Assembly (NCBI GenBank): GCA_900540475.1
Contig: UQGG01000015.1
Location: forward strand, 1-64,000
Direction of reading: 5' to 3'
Length of the DNA stretch: 64,000 nt
Source: an uncultured Robinsoniella sp.
GTDB taxonomy: Bacteria; Bacillota; Clostridia; Lachnospirales; Lachnospiraceae
Position numbers and translations under genes: made by a program. The notes beneath the pieces are model-generated. The model did no database searches and was not told where the DNA came from. It was given only the letters and a program-made list of their open reading frames with translations. Position 1 is the first letter of the stretch; the number at the start of each line of letters is the position of its first letter. Shown in pieces: positions 52,237 through 61,775 of the stretch.

Positions 52237-53078
52237 AACTCATCTTCTATCTGAGTAAGCTGTTCTATATCCATTCCTTTTTGCCTCGCTTTTCGATACT
52301 GGCTTGGTGTTACACCATATATCTTTTTAAAAACCTGCCCAAAATACCTTTCATCATTGATACCTACCCTATTGGCGATCTCGTAGTTCTTCAATTGTGT
52401 ATCACTCAGCAGCCTGGCTGCATGGGACGCCCGGATGCCCGTAAGGATACCCAGAAATTTCTGCCCGGTTTTCTGTTTGATAACCCGACTTAAATAATCT
52501 GTATTAAAATGTGTAAAATCCGCAAGGGCTGCCAGGGTGACATTCTCAGCATAATGTTCTCCCAGATAACGGATTATCATTTCAATCAGCCCTTCTTCCC
52601 CGTCTGCCTCCGGTCTTGCCCCCAGCAGACTGTTGGCCTGTTCCAGAGTCGAAAAATTCTGAAGTTCCTTTTGAATCAGGCGCAGATGGGCTTCCTGCTT
52701 TTTCTCCTGAAGTATCCGATCCTTTGCCCTCCCCACGCAGTCAAAAATTCCATCAGGGGTGCTGGGCTTTAATATGTAATCAAAAATCCCTAGTTTTATC
52801 GCATCCTGAGCGTATTCGAATTCTCCATACCCGGTCAATAGAATAATCTTAATATCCGGCTGAACTTCCAGCACCCTGCGTGATAATTCAATTCCCGTCA
52901 TTCCAGGCATACGTATATCCGTCAGTAAAATATCTGCATCCTTTTCTTTTAGCAGTTCCAGAACCTCCATCCCATTACGTGCCGATCCGCTTACTTCTAT
53001 CTCCATTTCACTCCAGGGCATGGAAGCCAGACCCATTCTTATAAATTCTTCATCATCTGCTATCACGATCTTAAGCAA
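52233..53078 (-). CDS. Response regulator, YesN/AraC type
   Basis: About 281 residues. Receiver domain: IVIADDEEFIRMG, phospho-acceptor Asp in LLTDIRMPG (about residue 55), conserved Lys in YILKPS near 104. AraC-type double helix-turn-helix at about 175-270 (NVTLAALADFTHFNTDYLSR, GINDERYFGQVFKKIYGVTP). AAGGAGG (53088-53094) touches the ATG at 53087 with no spacing, whereas TTG at 53078 is nine bases away and gives the usual start LKIVIADDE, so TTG is preferred. Confidence 0.92.
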   Translation of the reverse strand: MLKIVIADDEEFIRMGLASMPWSEMEIEVSGSARNGMEVLELLKEKDADILLTDIRMPGMTGIELSRRVLEVQPDIKIILLTGYGEFEYAQDAIKLGIFDYILKPSTPDGIFDCVGRAKDRILQEKKQEAHLRLIQKELQNFSTLEQANSLLGARPEADGEEGLIEMIIRYLGEHYAENVTLAALADFTHFNTDYLSRVIKQKTGQKFLGILTGIRASHAARLLSDTQLKNYEIANRVGINDERYFGQVFKKIYGVTPSQYRKARQKGMDIEQLTQIEDEL

Positions 53079-53095
53079 TCCTTTCATCCTCCTTG

Positions 53096-54352
53096 TTATT
53101 CTGTACCAGCCTTTATTGCATAACTCTCCAGACCTTTCATGGCTTCCCGGTAATCTTCACCTGCAATAACTGCCTGTGCCGTCTCATTGAACAGGTCTCC
53201 AAATTCAGGACCAAACCGCACGTCCATATTCAAGCAGAAAGAATCCGTGGATTTATACAAATCCCAACACTCCAGCTGCAGCTCTGAGAGCCTGCTTTTG
53301 TCTGCATCAATATCGGCTACCGGAAATGTTCCTTCATCATATAATATTTTACTCTGATATTTGTCACTGCTCAGCTCTTTTAAAAAACTGCATGCAGCTT
53401 CGGGATTTTTACAGTTTTGGGAAACTGCAAAGCTCCGGTCACTTCCTCCTATGGCTATTCCCCGGTTTTCTTCCTGTAAGGGGGGCAGTAAAAAGACTCC
53501 GTAAGGATCGCCCTCCTGATTCATCCACTTTGCCATCCAGTTGCCGGAAACCGTCATTGCCGTATCCTCTGCAGCAACATTCTTTCCCTCTGTTCCCAGA
53601 AAATCTTCCGGCAAATATCCCTTATCATATAAATCTCTCAATATTTCTGCAGATTTTAAGAGCTGGTCAGATGTCCATGGAATATCCTGCAGATTCTTAT
53701 ATGTCATCAGCTCTTTTCCGCAGACACTATTCATAACCTGCAAGAATAGCTGTCCTGCATTCCAGGGAGTGCTGTCCAGATTGATTGGAACAATACCATT
53801 TTGTTTCAGTACTTCACAGACATTCAAAAATTCCTGATATGTCTGGGGTACTTCAAGTCCATACTCTTCAAACAGTTTCTTTTTGTAAAATACTCCTGAA
53901 ATGCACTTTGTAGCAGGAACTGCATAAATACCTCCGTCAAATGTGACATTTACAAAATCTTCAGATTCAAACTGATTGCTAAAGCTTTCGTCACTCTGTA
54001 TGTAAACAGTAAGATCCAGCACTTTTCCTTTATCTACATAAGCTTTTAAAAATCCTGCCTGCCAGGAAAAAAACAAATCCGGCTCCTCATTGGCAGCCAT
54101 TTTCCTTGCCAGCGTCGCTTTGAAGTTCTCCATGCTGTATTCCTCACATGCTATTACAACGTCAAACGTATTAGATGCGTTAAATGCATCAACCGCTTCT
54201 TTTAGCACCTCCTGGCCCCCATTACTGATTGTCATCAGCGTAAGTGTCTCCTTTTTCCCTTCCGGAGGGGGTGTATCCGCCCGGGTGCAGCCTTGCAGCA
54301 GTATACCGGACAGACAAAGGCCTCCAATGAATCGTAACCATACCTTTTTCAT
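53096..54352 (-). CDS. Solute-binding lipoprotein linked to the YesMN system
   Basis: 418 residues with a lipoprotein signal and lipobox LLQGC (Cys near 22), then a family-1 binding-protein fold (LTLMTISNGGQEVLKEAV, EPDLFFSWQAGF, KQNGIVPINLDSTPWN). It heads the operon with the response regulator and kinase, with no permease. This arrangement suggests an accessory sensor that presents the sugar to the YesM kinase rather than a transport component, though it could also feed the CUT1 permeases 9 kb away. Confidence 0.9.
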   Translation of the reverse strand: MKKVWLRFIGGLCLSGILLQGCTRADTPPPEGKKETLTLMTISNGGQEVLKEAVDAFNASNTFDVVIACEEYSMENFKATLARKMAANEEPDLFFSWQAGFLKAYVDKGKVLDLTVYIQSDESFSNQFESEDFVNVTFDGGIYAVPATKCISGVFYKKKLFEEYGLEVPQTYQEFLNVCEVLKQNGIVPINLDSTPWNAGQLFLQVMNSVCGKELMTYKNLQDIPWTSDQLLKSAEILRDLYDKGYLPEDFLGTEGKNVAAEDTAMTVSGNWMAKWMNQEGDPYGVFLLPPLQEENRGIAIGGSDRSFAVSQNCKNPEAACSFLKELSSDKYQSKILYDEGTFPVADIDADKSRLSELQLECWDLYKSTDSFCLNMDVRFGPEFGDLFNETAQAVIAGEDYREAMKGLESYAIKAGTE

Positions 54353-54470
54353 ATAAATCCCCCCTGATTATCCGGGACTATCCAAATCTGCCCGGAATCT
54401 TACTTGTAAACAACTCTATCTCTTATTATACTGAAAAGAATTTCTATTTACAATCAGAACAAATAGACAA

Positions 54471-54522
54471 AGGAAAAGCCGAAAATTTGTAAAAGTTTAC
54501 TCATCATACAAATTTCCGGCTT
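54471..54522 (-). terminator. Rho-independent terminator after the small conserved gene
   Basis: On the minus strand AAGCCGGAAATTTGTA pairs with TACAAATTTTCGGCTT (54476-54522, one mismatch), followed by TTCCTTTG. Confidence 0.82.
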
Positions 54523-54549
54523 GTCAGCTATCCTCTATTTAGTTATCAT

Positions 54550-54981
54550 TTATAAGAACTCTTTCAGTTTCTCAACATTTTTTTCCTCAAAATCCAGGAG
54601 TTTTTTCATCAATGAGACAATGTCTTTTTCTGCATCATGCTCGTACTTTTTGATGCTCTTAATGGCATCTATGATACCCATGTTGCTGCCTGTCAGCATC
54701 ATTTCCGCTATATGGCTGTTAGATTTGTCTGTCAATGTTTTGACATTAATCATGACATTGGATGTTATTTTCTGAAAAGCACTGATATCCTTTTCATTGT
54801 ATCCGTTCTCATGCAGCATTGACTTCGCTTTTTCATTGAAATCCCGGTATCCTTTTAACTGACTCTCAATCTGCTTGCGAAAGTCATCGCCCTCTACAAT
54901 ATCAAGCAGCTGATTTAACGTGTCTACGCCCATTCCTGAGTTCTGGTAAACAAAATTTAATAACTCTGCATTTGCATTCAT
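54550..54981 (-). CDS. Conserved all-helical protein of unknown function
   Basis: About 143 residues, predicted helical bundle with no membrane span. The start is taken at MNANAELLNFVYQNSGMG (54981); the frame opens to 55041 but the segment before is low quality. I recall similar proteins in many Lachnospiraceae, without a defined role; the length and helical pattern resemble ferritin-like or DUF-type bundles, which is a guess. Monocistronic with its own terminator, between a GH29 gene and the YesMN operon. Confidence 0.75.
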   Translation of the reverse strand: MNANAELLNFVYQNSGMGVDTLNQLLDIVEGDDFRKQIESQLKGYRDFNEKAKSMLHENGYNEKDISAFQKITSNVMINVKTLTDKSNSHIAEMMLTGSNMGIIDAIKSIKKYEHDAEKDIVSLMKKLLDFEEKNVEKLKEFL

Positions 54982-55139
54982 AAATATTCCATCTGCCTTT
55001 CCGTTCCTATTATTCCAGGCAGATATCTGCCTGTCCTGCAATACCTATGATTACCAGATCAAACCAGAAATATACGTTGTATGAAATGCATTAAATGAAT
55101 TACGTTTATGATAATAACAAATCTATGATAACTACCAGA

Positions 55140-56615
55140 TTAATCTATTTTAATTTTAAATACTACGGGTTTGCTGCTCTGTACTGAATTTACATGGATA
55201 TGAAGCCCTTCTTCATCTCGAACCCATTCTGGTTTTTCATTAAATCCCAGTACATCTGTATCCAAAACGATTCCGTGGAAGTTTGCCTGTCTGGATGCAT
55301 CCTGGATTCCCAGAGATTTTAAGGTATAGTTACCATCCGGACTGCATTTTAATGCAGTTGCATAGAGATAACTGCCATTTACTGTGTAACGGATATCTTC
55401 ATGGGTAAAGTTCTTCTTAATACCATCTGAAAACTGACCTTCCACGATTTCCGTAGGACCTTCTCCATATTTCCGCCAGACGCTGGTTTCATATACCGCT
55501 TCTCCATTAACCTTAAGCCATTCTCCAATCTCCAGCAGTATCTCCGTATCCTCCCTGGAAAACGTTCCATCTGCTTTAGGACCCACATTTAAAAGCAGGC
55601 AACCGTTTTTACTCACAATATCTATCAGATCACAAATCAGATCTTCCGCAGGCCGGAACTCATTATTCTCTGTATAACACCAGGAATTTAACGCAATTGC
55701 GGTATCCGTCTGCCAGAAATAAGGCTTCATATCCGCAAACTGCCCTCTTTCAATATCTACTACCGCACTGCCGAACATATATGCATCATGTTTATAATTG
55801 ATCGCAACTTGTTCGCCCCACTGCGCTGCTCTGTTATAATAATAGGCAGCCAGCTTTTTCAAATAAGGCTTCGCAGAGTGATGCTGAATCCACCAGTCAA
55901 AATATAGAATCTTCGGACGATACCGGTCAATAATTTCACAGGTACGGCAAAGCCAGTCCTGTAAGAATTCTTCGGTAGGTTCCGGTTTGCTGTATAAATC
56001 CTGATGCCCCATTTCCGGCATTGCAGGCCAGTAAAAATCGCCCCGTTCCATGGGTTCTTTGATATCACTGTCAAATTCTTTGCCATGTCCCATGAAGAAC
56101 CAGTGCTCGATCCGGTGTGAAGAAGCCCCTGTTTCCATATTTTTCTCTTTGAATGCACGCTCCAGCTCACCCAGCACATCCCTGCAGGGTCCCATTTCAT
56201 AAGCATTCCAATGAGAAATCTCGCTCTTATACATCTGGAATCCATCATGATGTTCCGCAACCGGGACCACATATTTTGCACCTGCCTTCTGAAATAAATC
56301 TGCCCATGCATCAGGATCAAACTTCGGCGCATTAAACATTGGTACAAAATCTTTATAGCCAAATTCATTCTGAGGTCCGTAAGTCTTCACATGGTGTTCG
56401 AATTCCGGACTCCCCTGGATATACATGTTTCTGGAATACCATTCGCTTCCAAATGCGGGAACACTGTAAACGCCCCAGTGAATAAAAATTCCAAACTTTG
56501 CCTTGCGATACCAGTCCGGCACCTGATAGTTCTGCAGGGAATCCCAGCTGTCTGTAAATGGTCCCCGGGCAATCACGCTGTCAATTTCCTCTAAATATGG
56601 TTTTAAATCGTACAT
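55140..56615 (-). CDS. GH29 alpha-L-fucosidase
   Basis: Retaining fucosidase of about 491 residues, no signal peptide. The N-terminal TIM barrel starts with WYRKAKFGIFIHWGVYSVP and contains VPVAEHHDGFQMY (substrate-binding histidines), SSHRIEHW and the nucleophile region ILYFDWW near residue 240. NVGPKADG near 350 closes the barrel, and a C-terminal beta-sandwich follows. Bulky FDWW replaces the more common FDGG. AAGGAGG lies five bases before the ATG at 56615; the frame opens earlier at 56648. Divergent from an AraC regulator, its likely controller. No transporter is adjacent. Confidence 0.93.
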   Translation of the reverse strand: MYDLKPYLEEIDSVIARGPFTDSWDSLQNYQVPDWYRKAKFGIFIHWGVYSVPAFGSEWYSRNMYIQGSPEFEHHVKTYGPQNEFGYKDFVPMFNAPKFDPDAWADLFQKAGAKYVVPVAEHHDGFQMYKSEISHWNAYEMGPCRDVLGELERAFKEKNMETGASSHRIEHWFFMGHGKEFDSDIKEPMERGDFYWPAMPEMGHQDLYSKPEPTEEFLQDWLCRTCEIIDRYRPKILYFDWWIQHHSAKPYLKKLAAYYYNRAAQWGEQVAINYKHDAYMFGSAVVDIERGQFADMKPYFWQTDTAIALNSWCYTENNEFRPAEDLICDLIDIVSKNGCLLLNVGPKADGTFSREDTEILLEIGEWLKVNGEAVYETSVWRKYGEGPTEIVEGQFSDGIKKNFTHEDIRYTVNGSYLYATALKCSPDGNYTLKSLGIQDASRQANFHGIVLDTDVLGFNEKPEWVRDEEGLHIHVNSVQSSKPVVFKIKID

Positions 56616-56867
56616 CGTATCCTCCTTATTTACAAATGAAGACAACATTTGTTTTCTGTTTTGATAACTTTATTATAATAAATCTGGATTCAATTAACAG
56701 AGAATTGGACGGCGTATTTGGGTTTATAATGGCGCTATTTTACAATGACATCACTGAGTCTAAAATTATAAATCATTAATTTTATATCTGTTCTTACAAG
56801 CCCTTTTGTATTAAAATAGACTTATTGCAACAAAATCAGGCTTTTGCCGCATTAAGGAGGCTCTTAT

Positions 56868-57713
56868 ATGGGAGATGTCAATATCTGTTTTTCCATTAGC
56901 AATACCGAATTTCATGTTCTTTCCCTCTCTTCCGGCCCCATGCCCTATATGCCTATGCATGCCCACAGCAATGACAGCTATGAACTTCACTTTATTACCC
57001 AGGGAAGCGGACGCGTTCATATCAATACGGATATCTATCAGCTGACTGAAGGTGATTTTTATCTGACTGGTCCTGGTGTATCTCATGAACAGATTCCGGA
57101 TCCCATGGATATCATGCATGAAATTGGTATCTACTATACTGTAAGTCAAAAATCCAATCCCGAAAAAGATCCTCTGATTCAGACACTTATCCGGCAGAAC
57201 TTCTGGTTTGGAAAACTATCCCTCGCTCCCAGGGACGCAATGCACAGGCTTTTTGAAGAAGAACAGCAGAAATCTGCAGGAAGCCAGCTCCTTCTTCCGC
57301 ATCTTGCCGCTGAATTTTTAATACACCTTGCAAGGGAATACTCCCCTTCCTATACACCCCACACCGAAATGCCGGATATACCGCCGGATGAAAAAAAATA
57401 TCTGATGATTGAGCGGGCATTTCTCTCTTATTATGCCGATATCACCCCGGAGTCACTTGCTGATATAGTGGGTCTGAGTATAAGGCAGCTGCAGCGCTTA
57501 ATAAAAGAACATTATCATACCACTTTTCAGGAACTTAGGGTGAGGGCAAAGTTAAATGCAGCCTGTATTCTGCTTCGCAATACGACAGATTCTACCGCTT
57601 GTATTGCTGAAAAAGTGGGGTTCTCTTCGGCGGAATATTTCTGCAATTGTTTTAAGAAAGAATTTCATATGACTACTTCACAATATCGGCACACAGACAA
57701 AAAACCCCATTAG
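56868..57713 (+). CDS. AraC-family transcriptional regulator with cupin sensor
   Basis: 281 residues. N-terminal cupin region (PMHAHSNDSYELHFITQG) likely binds a sugar. The double helix-turn-helix lies at about 180-275 (SLADIVGLSIRQLQRLIKEH, CIAEKVGFSSAEYFCNCFKK). AAGGAGG is seven bases before the ATG. Divergent from the GH29 gene across a 252-base AT-rich gap that holds both promoters but no other gene; probable fucosidase activator. Confidence 0.92.
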   Translation: MGDVNICFSISNTEFHVLSLSSGPMPYMPMHAHSNDSYELHFITQGSGRVHINTDIYQLTEGDFYLTGPGVSHEQIPDPMDIMHEIGIYYTVSQKSNPEKDPLIQTLIRQNFWFGKLSLAPRDAMHRLFEEEQQKSAGSQLLLPHLAAEFLIHLAREYSPSYTPHTEMPDIPPDEKKYLMIERAFLSYYADITPESLADIVGLSIRQLQRLIKEHYHTTFQELRVRAKLNAACILLRNTTDSTACIAEKVGFSSAEYFCNCFKKEFHMTTSQYRHTDKKPH

Positions 57714-57732
57714 TTAAATGGAGGTTTTTCTT
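57701..57732. terminator. Terminator between convergent AraC and methyltransferase genes
   Basis: AAAACCCCAT pairs with ATGGAGGTTTT across a short loop, with TTTTTCTTT after it on the plus strand. Confidence 0.75.
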
Positions 57733-57742
57733 TATAGGTAAA

Positions 57743-60538
57743 TTAACGGACGTAAAATGTACCAGGAACATCCTTCCAGTTTTCTTCTGCATATTTCAGA
57801 AGCGTATCGGCCTGTGTCCGTGACATTTCCGGGAAAAGCAGAAACAGGCTGTGGGAACCGTATTTCTGAACCAGACGGTCCACATTTTTAATCCAGTCTT
57901 CAAAATTTCCGGAATACACTTTTACCCAAATGGATTTCCCTGCAGCGATTGCCTTATCGTAGATCACATCCCAATCCTGCAAAGTGCCATCCGGTCCGGC
58001 ATCTCCACTGGTCCACTGGAGCGCGTCAATTCCATCAATTTCCATAAGTGCATCCAAATGCTTAATGGCAGCCGGTCCATCCAGATGGTACAGCACATAG
58101 TCGGCTTTGTCTGCCTGTGCTTTCAGAGATAGCTGAATGTACTGGCGGAAATCATCCGGTGACATCATAGCGGAGAAGTCACACTGCAGTTTCACTGTAC
58201 GTCCGGGTCCCCATATCTGGAACACCGTATAGGCATTTCCGCCCTGATCATCTTTAATTACATCGTAAAATTGATTATAGTAGTCATAATACAGATCTGT
58301 GATTTCTCCTATGCGTTCTCCAATGGTCTCCGGCTCATCTAACATATCAAATAAAATCTCCTGTGCTCCGCGCAGGGATGCCAGTACATCAATATTCTCC
58401 ATCAGATCCGGCATGTCTACGTAAAAGTCTTCCCCAGCCAGTTCACGGCATTTCGTTACCAGATTGATGTGTTTTTTGTACCATTCATTTTCCGGGTCAA
58501 ACTTAAACTGCGGCACACCATCCCAGCCTTCCAGACAGGACTTAAACCATACCGTATCTTCTTTGAAACCAATATCGGATCCAAGATAGGCAGCCAGGGA
58601 GCCGGGTCCAAAGTCTACATTTAAGTTAGGAAAACTTTCTCCCAGAAAATCATGGGTTTCACAGAAATATCGGTAACGTGCAACAATCTGCTCCGGATTC
58701 TGATATTTGTCCTCCATATCCTTCCACTTAAGTTCTTCGGGCATATTATAATATTTTCCCTGGCAAATCTGGTCCAGATATCCGCCCTCTACCGGGGAAC
58801 CATCTGAAAATGCTTCCATTTCCGGCTTTCTGGCTATGACACACATAAGTGGACGCCCTGTGTTTCTGTGCTTCCAGTAGTTTGTAAACTTTTCTTTTAC
58901 CGCATTCATATTTTCTTTGTAGGGAATTCCGGATACTGCCGGGCTGATTCCGGTAAATTTTATGCCTTCCGGTTTGGGTAGCGCACTGTCTGTTTTTATA
59001 ATTAATTTTTCTGCATCAGTTCTTTCCGGTCCGTTCTTTATATCCTTCACTTTAGAAGCTGGTACCGTATCTGTTCCGGCTTTTGCAAGCTCTTTCGCTT
59101 TCTCTGCTGCTTCCGCTGCATCCGCTGTATAGGCATCCGCCCCGATTTCATCAGCAAATGCCTGGGATATAGGTGCACCGCCAACCATTATTTTAATCCT
59201 GCTGCGAAATGGTGCATTGTTTAAAGCAGCTACCGTGTTGCGCAGAGACGGCATCGTTGTTGTCAGAAGTGCAGACAGTCCTACGATAGTCACATCAGGA
59301 TGCGCTTCGATTTCTTCTATAAAAACATCAATTGGTACATCCACGCCCAGATCGATTACTTCGAATCCGGCACTTTCAATCATCATGCCAACCAGATTTT
59401 TACCGATATCATGCAAATCACCGGCTACTGTTCCCAAAATCATTTTCCCGGCACTTCCTGCACCTCCGGTAGCCAGATGAGGCTTTAATACTTCTACCCC
59501 TGCTTTCATGGCTCTGGCAGCAGCAAGCATCTGGGGAACAAATATGATTTCTTTTTTAAATTGGTCTCCTACTACAGCCATCGCTCCAATCATGCCATCG
59601 TTTAATACAGCAACCGGGTCGCACCCGGCATCAAGTGCACTTTGTACAAGGCATCCAATTTCTTTATTTTTACCATTCTGGGTTGCCAGGAAGACGTTCT
59701 TCATTTCCGGAACCATGTCCTTGGTTAATTCATTGATATCCACACCTGCTTCTTTCTTTTCCTGGAACTCCTTTATATATTCCAGGCAGAACTCATCTTT
59801 CCCCAGCAGGGCTGTCGTCGCATAAATCATGCCGATCATATTTTTGTTGGTAGGATCTATAATGGCGCTGTCCATTCCCGCATTCATTGCCAGCACCATA
59901 AAAGCCTGATTGATATTTTTACGTACCGGCAGTCCATAGGAAATATTACTCAAACCGCTGGTAATGTGGATATCCGGATATTCTTCTTTAATCAATCTGC
60001 AGCATTTAGCAAAAACCTGCAATGCTGTTTCATCAGTAGATAGCGTTACCACCAGCGGATCGATATGTAATCTGGATGGCACAATTCCGTATTTCTTTGC
60101 TTTTTCCATAATACCATGAAATACATCCATGCGGCGTTCCACAGAATCCGGAATCCCATCGTTGTCACAGAGCAAAGCCACACACTCCCATTTCGTATCT
60201 GCAATCAGCGGAAATATCGTATCAATCTTATCTCCTTCCAGGGAAACAGAATTGAGCAATCCAGGTCTCTTGCAATAAGGCAATGCCCCAATACAGGATT
60301 TTGCACTTGGGCTGTCTACGCAAATCGGCGTATCCGTTACTTCCTGTACCTGTTCAATCATCCATCGAAGAGTCTCAATCTCTTCCTCTTCTTCTACAGA
60401 AGCGCATACATCTAAAAAATCAGCCCCCGCATCGGCCTGTAATTTTGCGCGCTCTTTGATTAACTGTGCATCTCTCGATGCAATTGCTTTTGCCACCGCT
60501 GGTATGGACCCATTTAGTTTTTCACCAATTATAATCAT
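57743..60538 (-). CDS. Three-domain corrinoid methyltransferase fusion (pterin-binding, B12-binding, URO-D-like)
   Basis: 931 residues. (1) About 1-270: MetH/AcsE-like pterin-binding methyltransferase (IIGEKLNGSIPAVAKAI, QADAGADFLDVCAS, SGLSNISYGLP). (2) About 285-500: helical cap and cobalamin-binding domain with DxHxxG: Asp374, His376, Gly379 in GDLHDIGKNLVG. (3) About 555-931: URO-D-like domain (FGPGSLAAYLG, WGPGRTVKLQCDFSAMMSP). The zinc pattern HxC...C of MtaA-type enzymes is missing; the corresponding spot reads YHLDG at His818. Usually these parts are separate proteins of an O-, N- or S-demethylase. It may move methyl from a substrate to tetrahydrofolate through its own corrinoid. No reactivase gene is adjacent. 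GGAGGTAGAAC precedes the ATG. Confidence 0.9.
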   Translation of the reverse strand: MIIIGEKLNGSIPAVAKAIASRDAQLIKERAKLQADAGADFLDVCASVEEEEEIETLRWMIEQVQEVTDTPICVDSPSAKSCIGALPYCKRPGLLNSVSLEGDKIDTIFPLIADTKWECVALLCDNDGIPDSVERRMDVFHGIMEKAKKYGIVPSRLHIDPLVVTLSTDETALQVFAKCCRLIKEEYPDIHITSGLSNISYGLPVRKNINQAFMVLAMNAGMDSAIIDPTNKNMIGMIYATTALLGKDEFCLEYIKEFQEKKEAGVDINELTKDMVPEMKNVFLATQNGKNKEIGCLVQSALDAGCDPVAVLNDGMIGAMAVVGDQFKKEIIFVPQMLAAARAMKAGVEVLKPHLATGGAGSAGKMILGTVAGDLHDIGKNLVGMMIESAGFEVIDLGVDVPIDVFIEEIEAHPDVTIVGLSALLTTTMPSLRNTVAALNNAPFRSRIKIMVGGAPISQAFADEIGADAYTADAAEAAEKAKELAKAGTDTVPASKVKDIKNGPERTDAEKLIIKTDSALPKPEGIKFTGISPAVSGIPYKENMNAVKEKFTNYWKHRNTGRPLMCVIARKPEMEAFSDGSPVEGGYLDQICQGKYYNMPEELKWKDMEDKYQNPEQIVARYRYFCETHDFLGESFPNLNVDFGPGSLAAYLGSDIGFKEDTVWFKSCLEGWDGVPQFKFDPENEWYKKHINLVTKCRELAGEDFYVDMPDLMENIDVLASLRGAQEILFDMLDEPETIGERIGEITDLYYDYYNQFYDVIKDDQGGNAYTVFQIWGPGRTVKLQCDFSAMMSPDDFRQYIQLSLKAQADKADYVLYHLDGPAAIKHLDALMEIDGIDALQWTSGDAGPDGTLQDWDVIYDKAIAAGKSIWVKVYSGNFEDWIKNVDRLVQKYGSHSLFLLFPEMSRTQADTLLKYAEENWKDVPGTFYVR

Positions 60539-60798
60539 GTTCTACCTCCTAAACATGTTCGCAATGAATATTTATCTTAATCTGATTTTTCTTTTCCATA
60601 TTCATTTTATATAGACTGCAGAAAAATAACCTCTGGTTTATTATGATGAGAATGTACTATCTTACGATAGAAAGACCGTATTTTAAAATGGTAAGATATC
60701 GAAATCTCAAAATAATATTAAAAGACAAATCCTTTTATTAGCGTTATAATAAAAACATATAAATGCGGGAATTTATTTAGCGGAGAGGTATTTGCGGA
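60539..60798. promoter_or_regulatory. Divergent AT-rich promoter region with inverted repeat
   Basis: TATCTTAC (60659-60666) and GTAAGATA (60692-60699) form an inverted pair 25 bases apart, a plausible site for the AraC regulator or the methyltransferase promoter. TATAAT at 60745-60750, with AAGACA 17 bases upstream, could drive the AraC gene. No open frame of note. Confidence 0.5.
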
Positions 60799-61686
60799 AT
60801 GATTATTACACAGGATACAACTATATTAAATAAAGAAGAACCTTTTGAGGTAAGGACATATATGGAGCAGCGTTCTTTAAAAAAGCCGGAAGTTTATCAT
60901 TGGCATAATTTTTTTGAGATCACCTATATATTAGATGGCCATGCCAGATATTTTGTAAACGGGAAACAGTACGACGTGGAAAAAGGAGAAATTATTTTAT
61001 TTAACCATATTGAAGCACATGGCTGGGAAGTGTTAAGTGATCAAATGACTTTGCTTGTCCTGATCTTTGGTTCCGATTTTATCGCAGATCGGACCAGCAT
61101 TTTTGATTATGATTATTTATTGCCTTTTGTTGAACGCGGCAGTAATTTTCAAAATAAAATTCCAGGGACACTTCCCTATGCCGGAGAAATCATTCATATT
61201 ATGAACGAAATAAACCGGGAATACATCCAAAGGGAAGTGGGATATGCATTGATGATCAAATCCGATATCCTGAAAATACTCACGATACTCTATCGAAATT
61301 GTGAGCGATCAAACCCATCCGGTGAATTACTTGGCGGAAAAAAGGAAGCAATGAAAAGGCTGGAGAAGTCTTTCCAGTATATCAAAAAACATTATTGTGA
61401 AAAAATAAAGCTGGAAGACGTAGCCAGTATATCCTGCATGAGCCCTAATTATTTTTCCTCCTATTTCCGGAAAGTGACCAATATGCAGTTTCAGGAATTT
61501 TTAATCGAAATGCGTATTCAAAAAGCAAGGGAAATGCTGCGTACATCTGATGAAGGTATCTTAGATATCGCTGAAGACTGCGGGTTTTCCAATATGTCTA
61601 ATTTTTACCGCCTATTTCGGAAGTACACCGGTTATTCTCCGGGTGATGAACGGAAAATGTGTCAAGGCAGCAGGTCTTTGGAGTAG
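60799..61686 (+). CDS. AraC-family transcriptional regulator with cupin sensor
   Basis: 295 residues. Cupin-like sensor (VYHWHNFFEITYILDGHARY) in the first 90 residues; double helix-turn-helix at about 195-290 (IKLEDVASISCMSPNYFSSY, ILDIAEDCGFSNMSNFYRLF, TGYSPGDER). GGAGAGG lies about ten bases before the ATG. Divergent from the fusion methyltransferase gene, which it probably controls. Followed by a strong terminator. Confidence 0.93.
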   Translation: MIITQDTTILNKEEPFEVRTYMEQRSLKKPEVYHWHNFFEITYILDGHARYFVNGKQYDVEKGEIILFNHIEAHGWEVLSDQMTLLVLIFGSDFIADRTSIFDYDYLLPFVERGSNFQNKIPGTLPYAGEIIHIMNEINREYIQREVGYALMIKSDILKILTILYRNCERSNPSGELLGGKKEAMKRLEKSFQYIKKHYCEKIKLEDVASISCMSPNYFSSYFRKVTNMQFQEFLIEMRIQKAREMLRTSDEGILDIAEDCGFSNMSNFYRLFRKYTGYSPGDERKMCQGSRSLE

Positions 61687-61694
61687 ATTAAGCC

Positions 61695-61718
61695 CCCCGC
61701 CTCAATGCGGGGTTTTTT
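61695..61718 (+). terminator. Rho-independent terminator after the AraC gene
   Basis: CCCCGC (61695-61700) pairs with GCGGGG (61707-61712), followed by six T. Confidence 0.92.
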
Positions 61719-61727
61719 CATACTATA

Positions 61728-61773
61728 GTATTGTTTTCTGATCCTCCAGATTGTCCAGGATTAAGATATACAC
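61728..61773 (-). pseudogene. Vestigial C-terminal fragment of an Rpn-family gene
   Basis: On the minus strand the frame reads YILILDNLEDQKTIL and stops. The core LILDNLEDQK is identical to residues of the intact Rpn gene next door (near 61875-61905), while the DNA differs at many third positions. It therefore looks like the leftover of a second, diverged copy. Confidence 0.55.
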
Positions 61774-61775
61774 TT

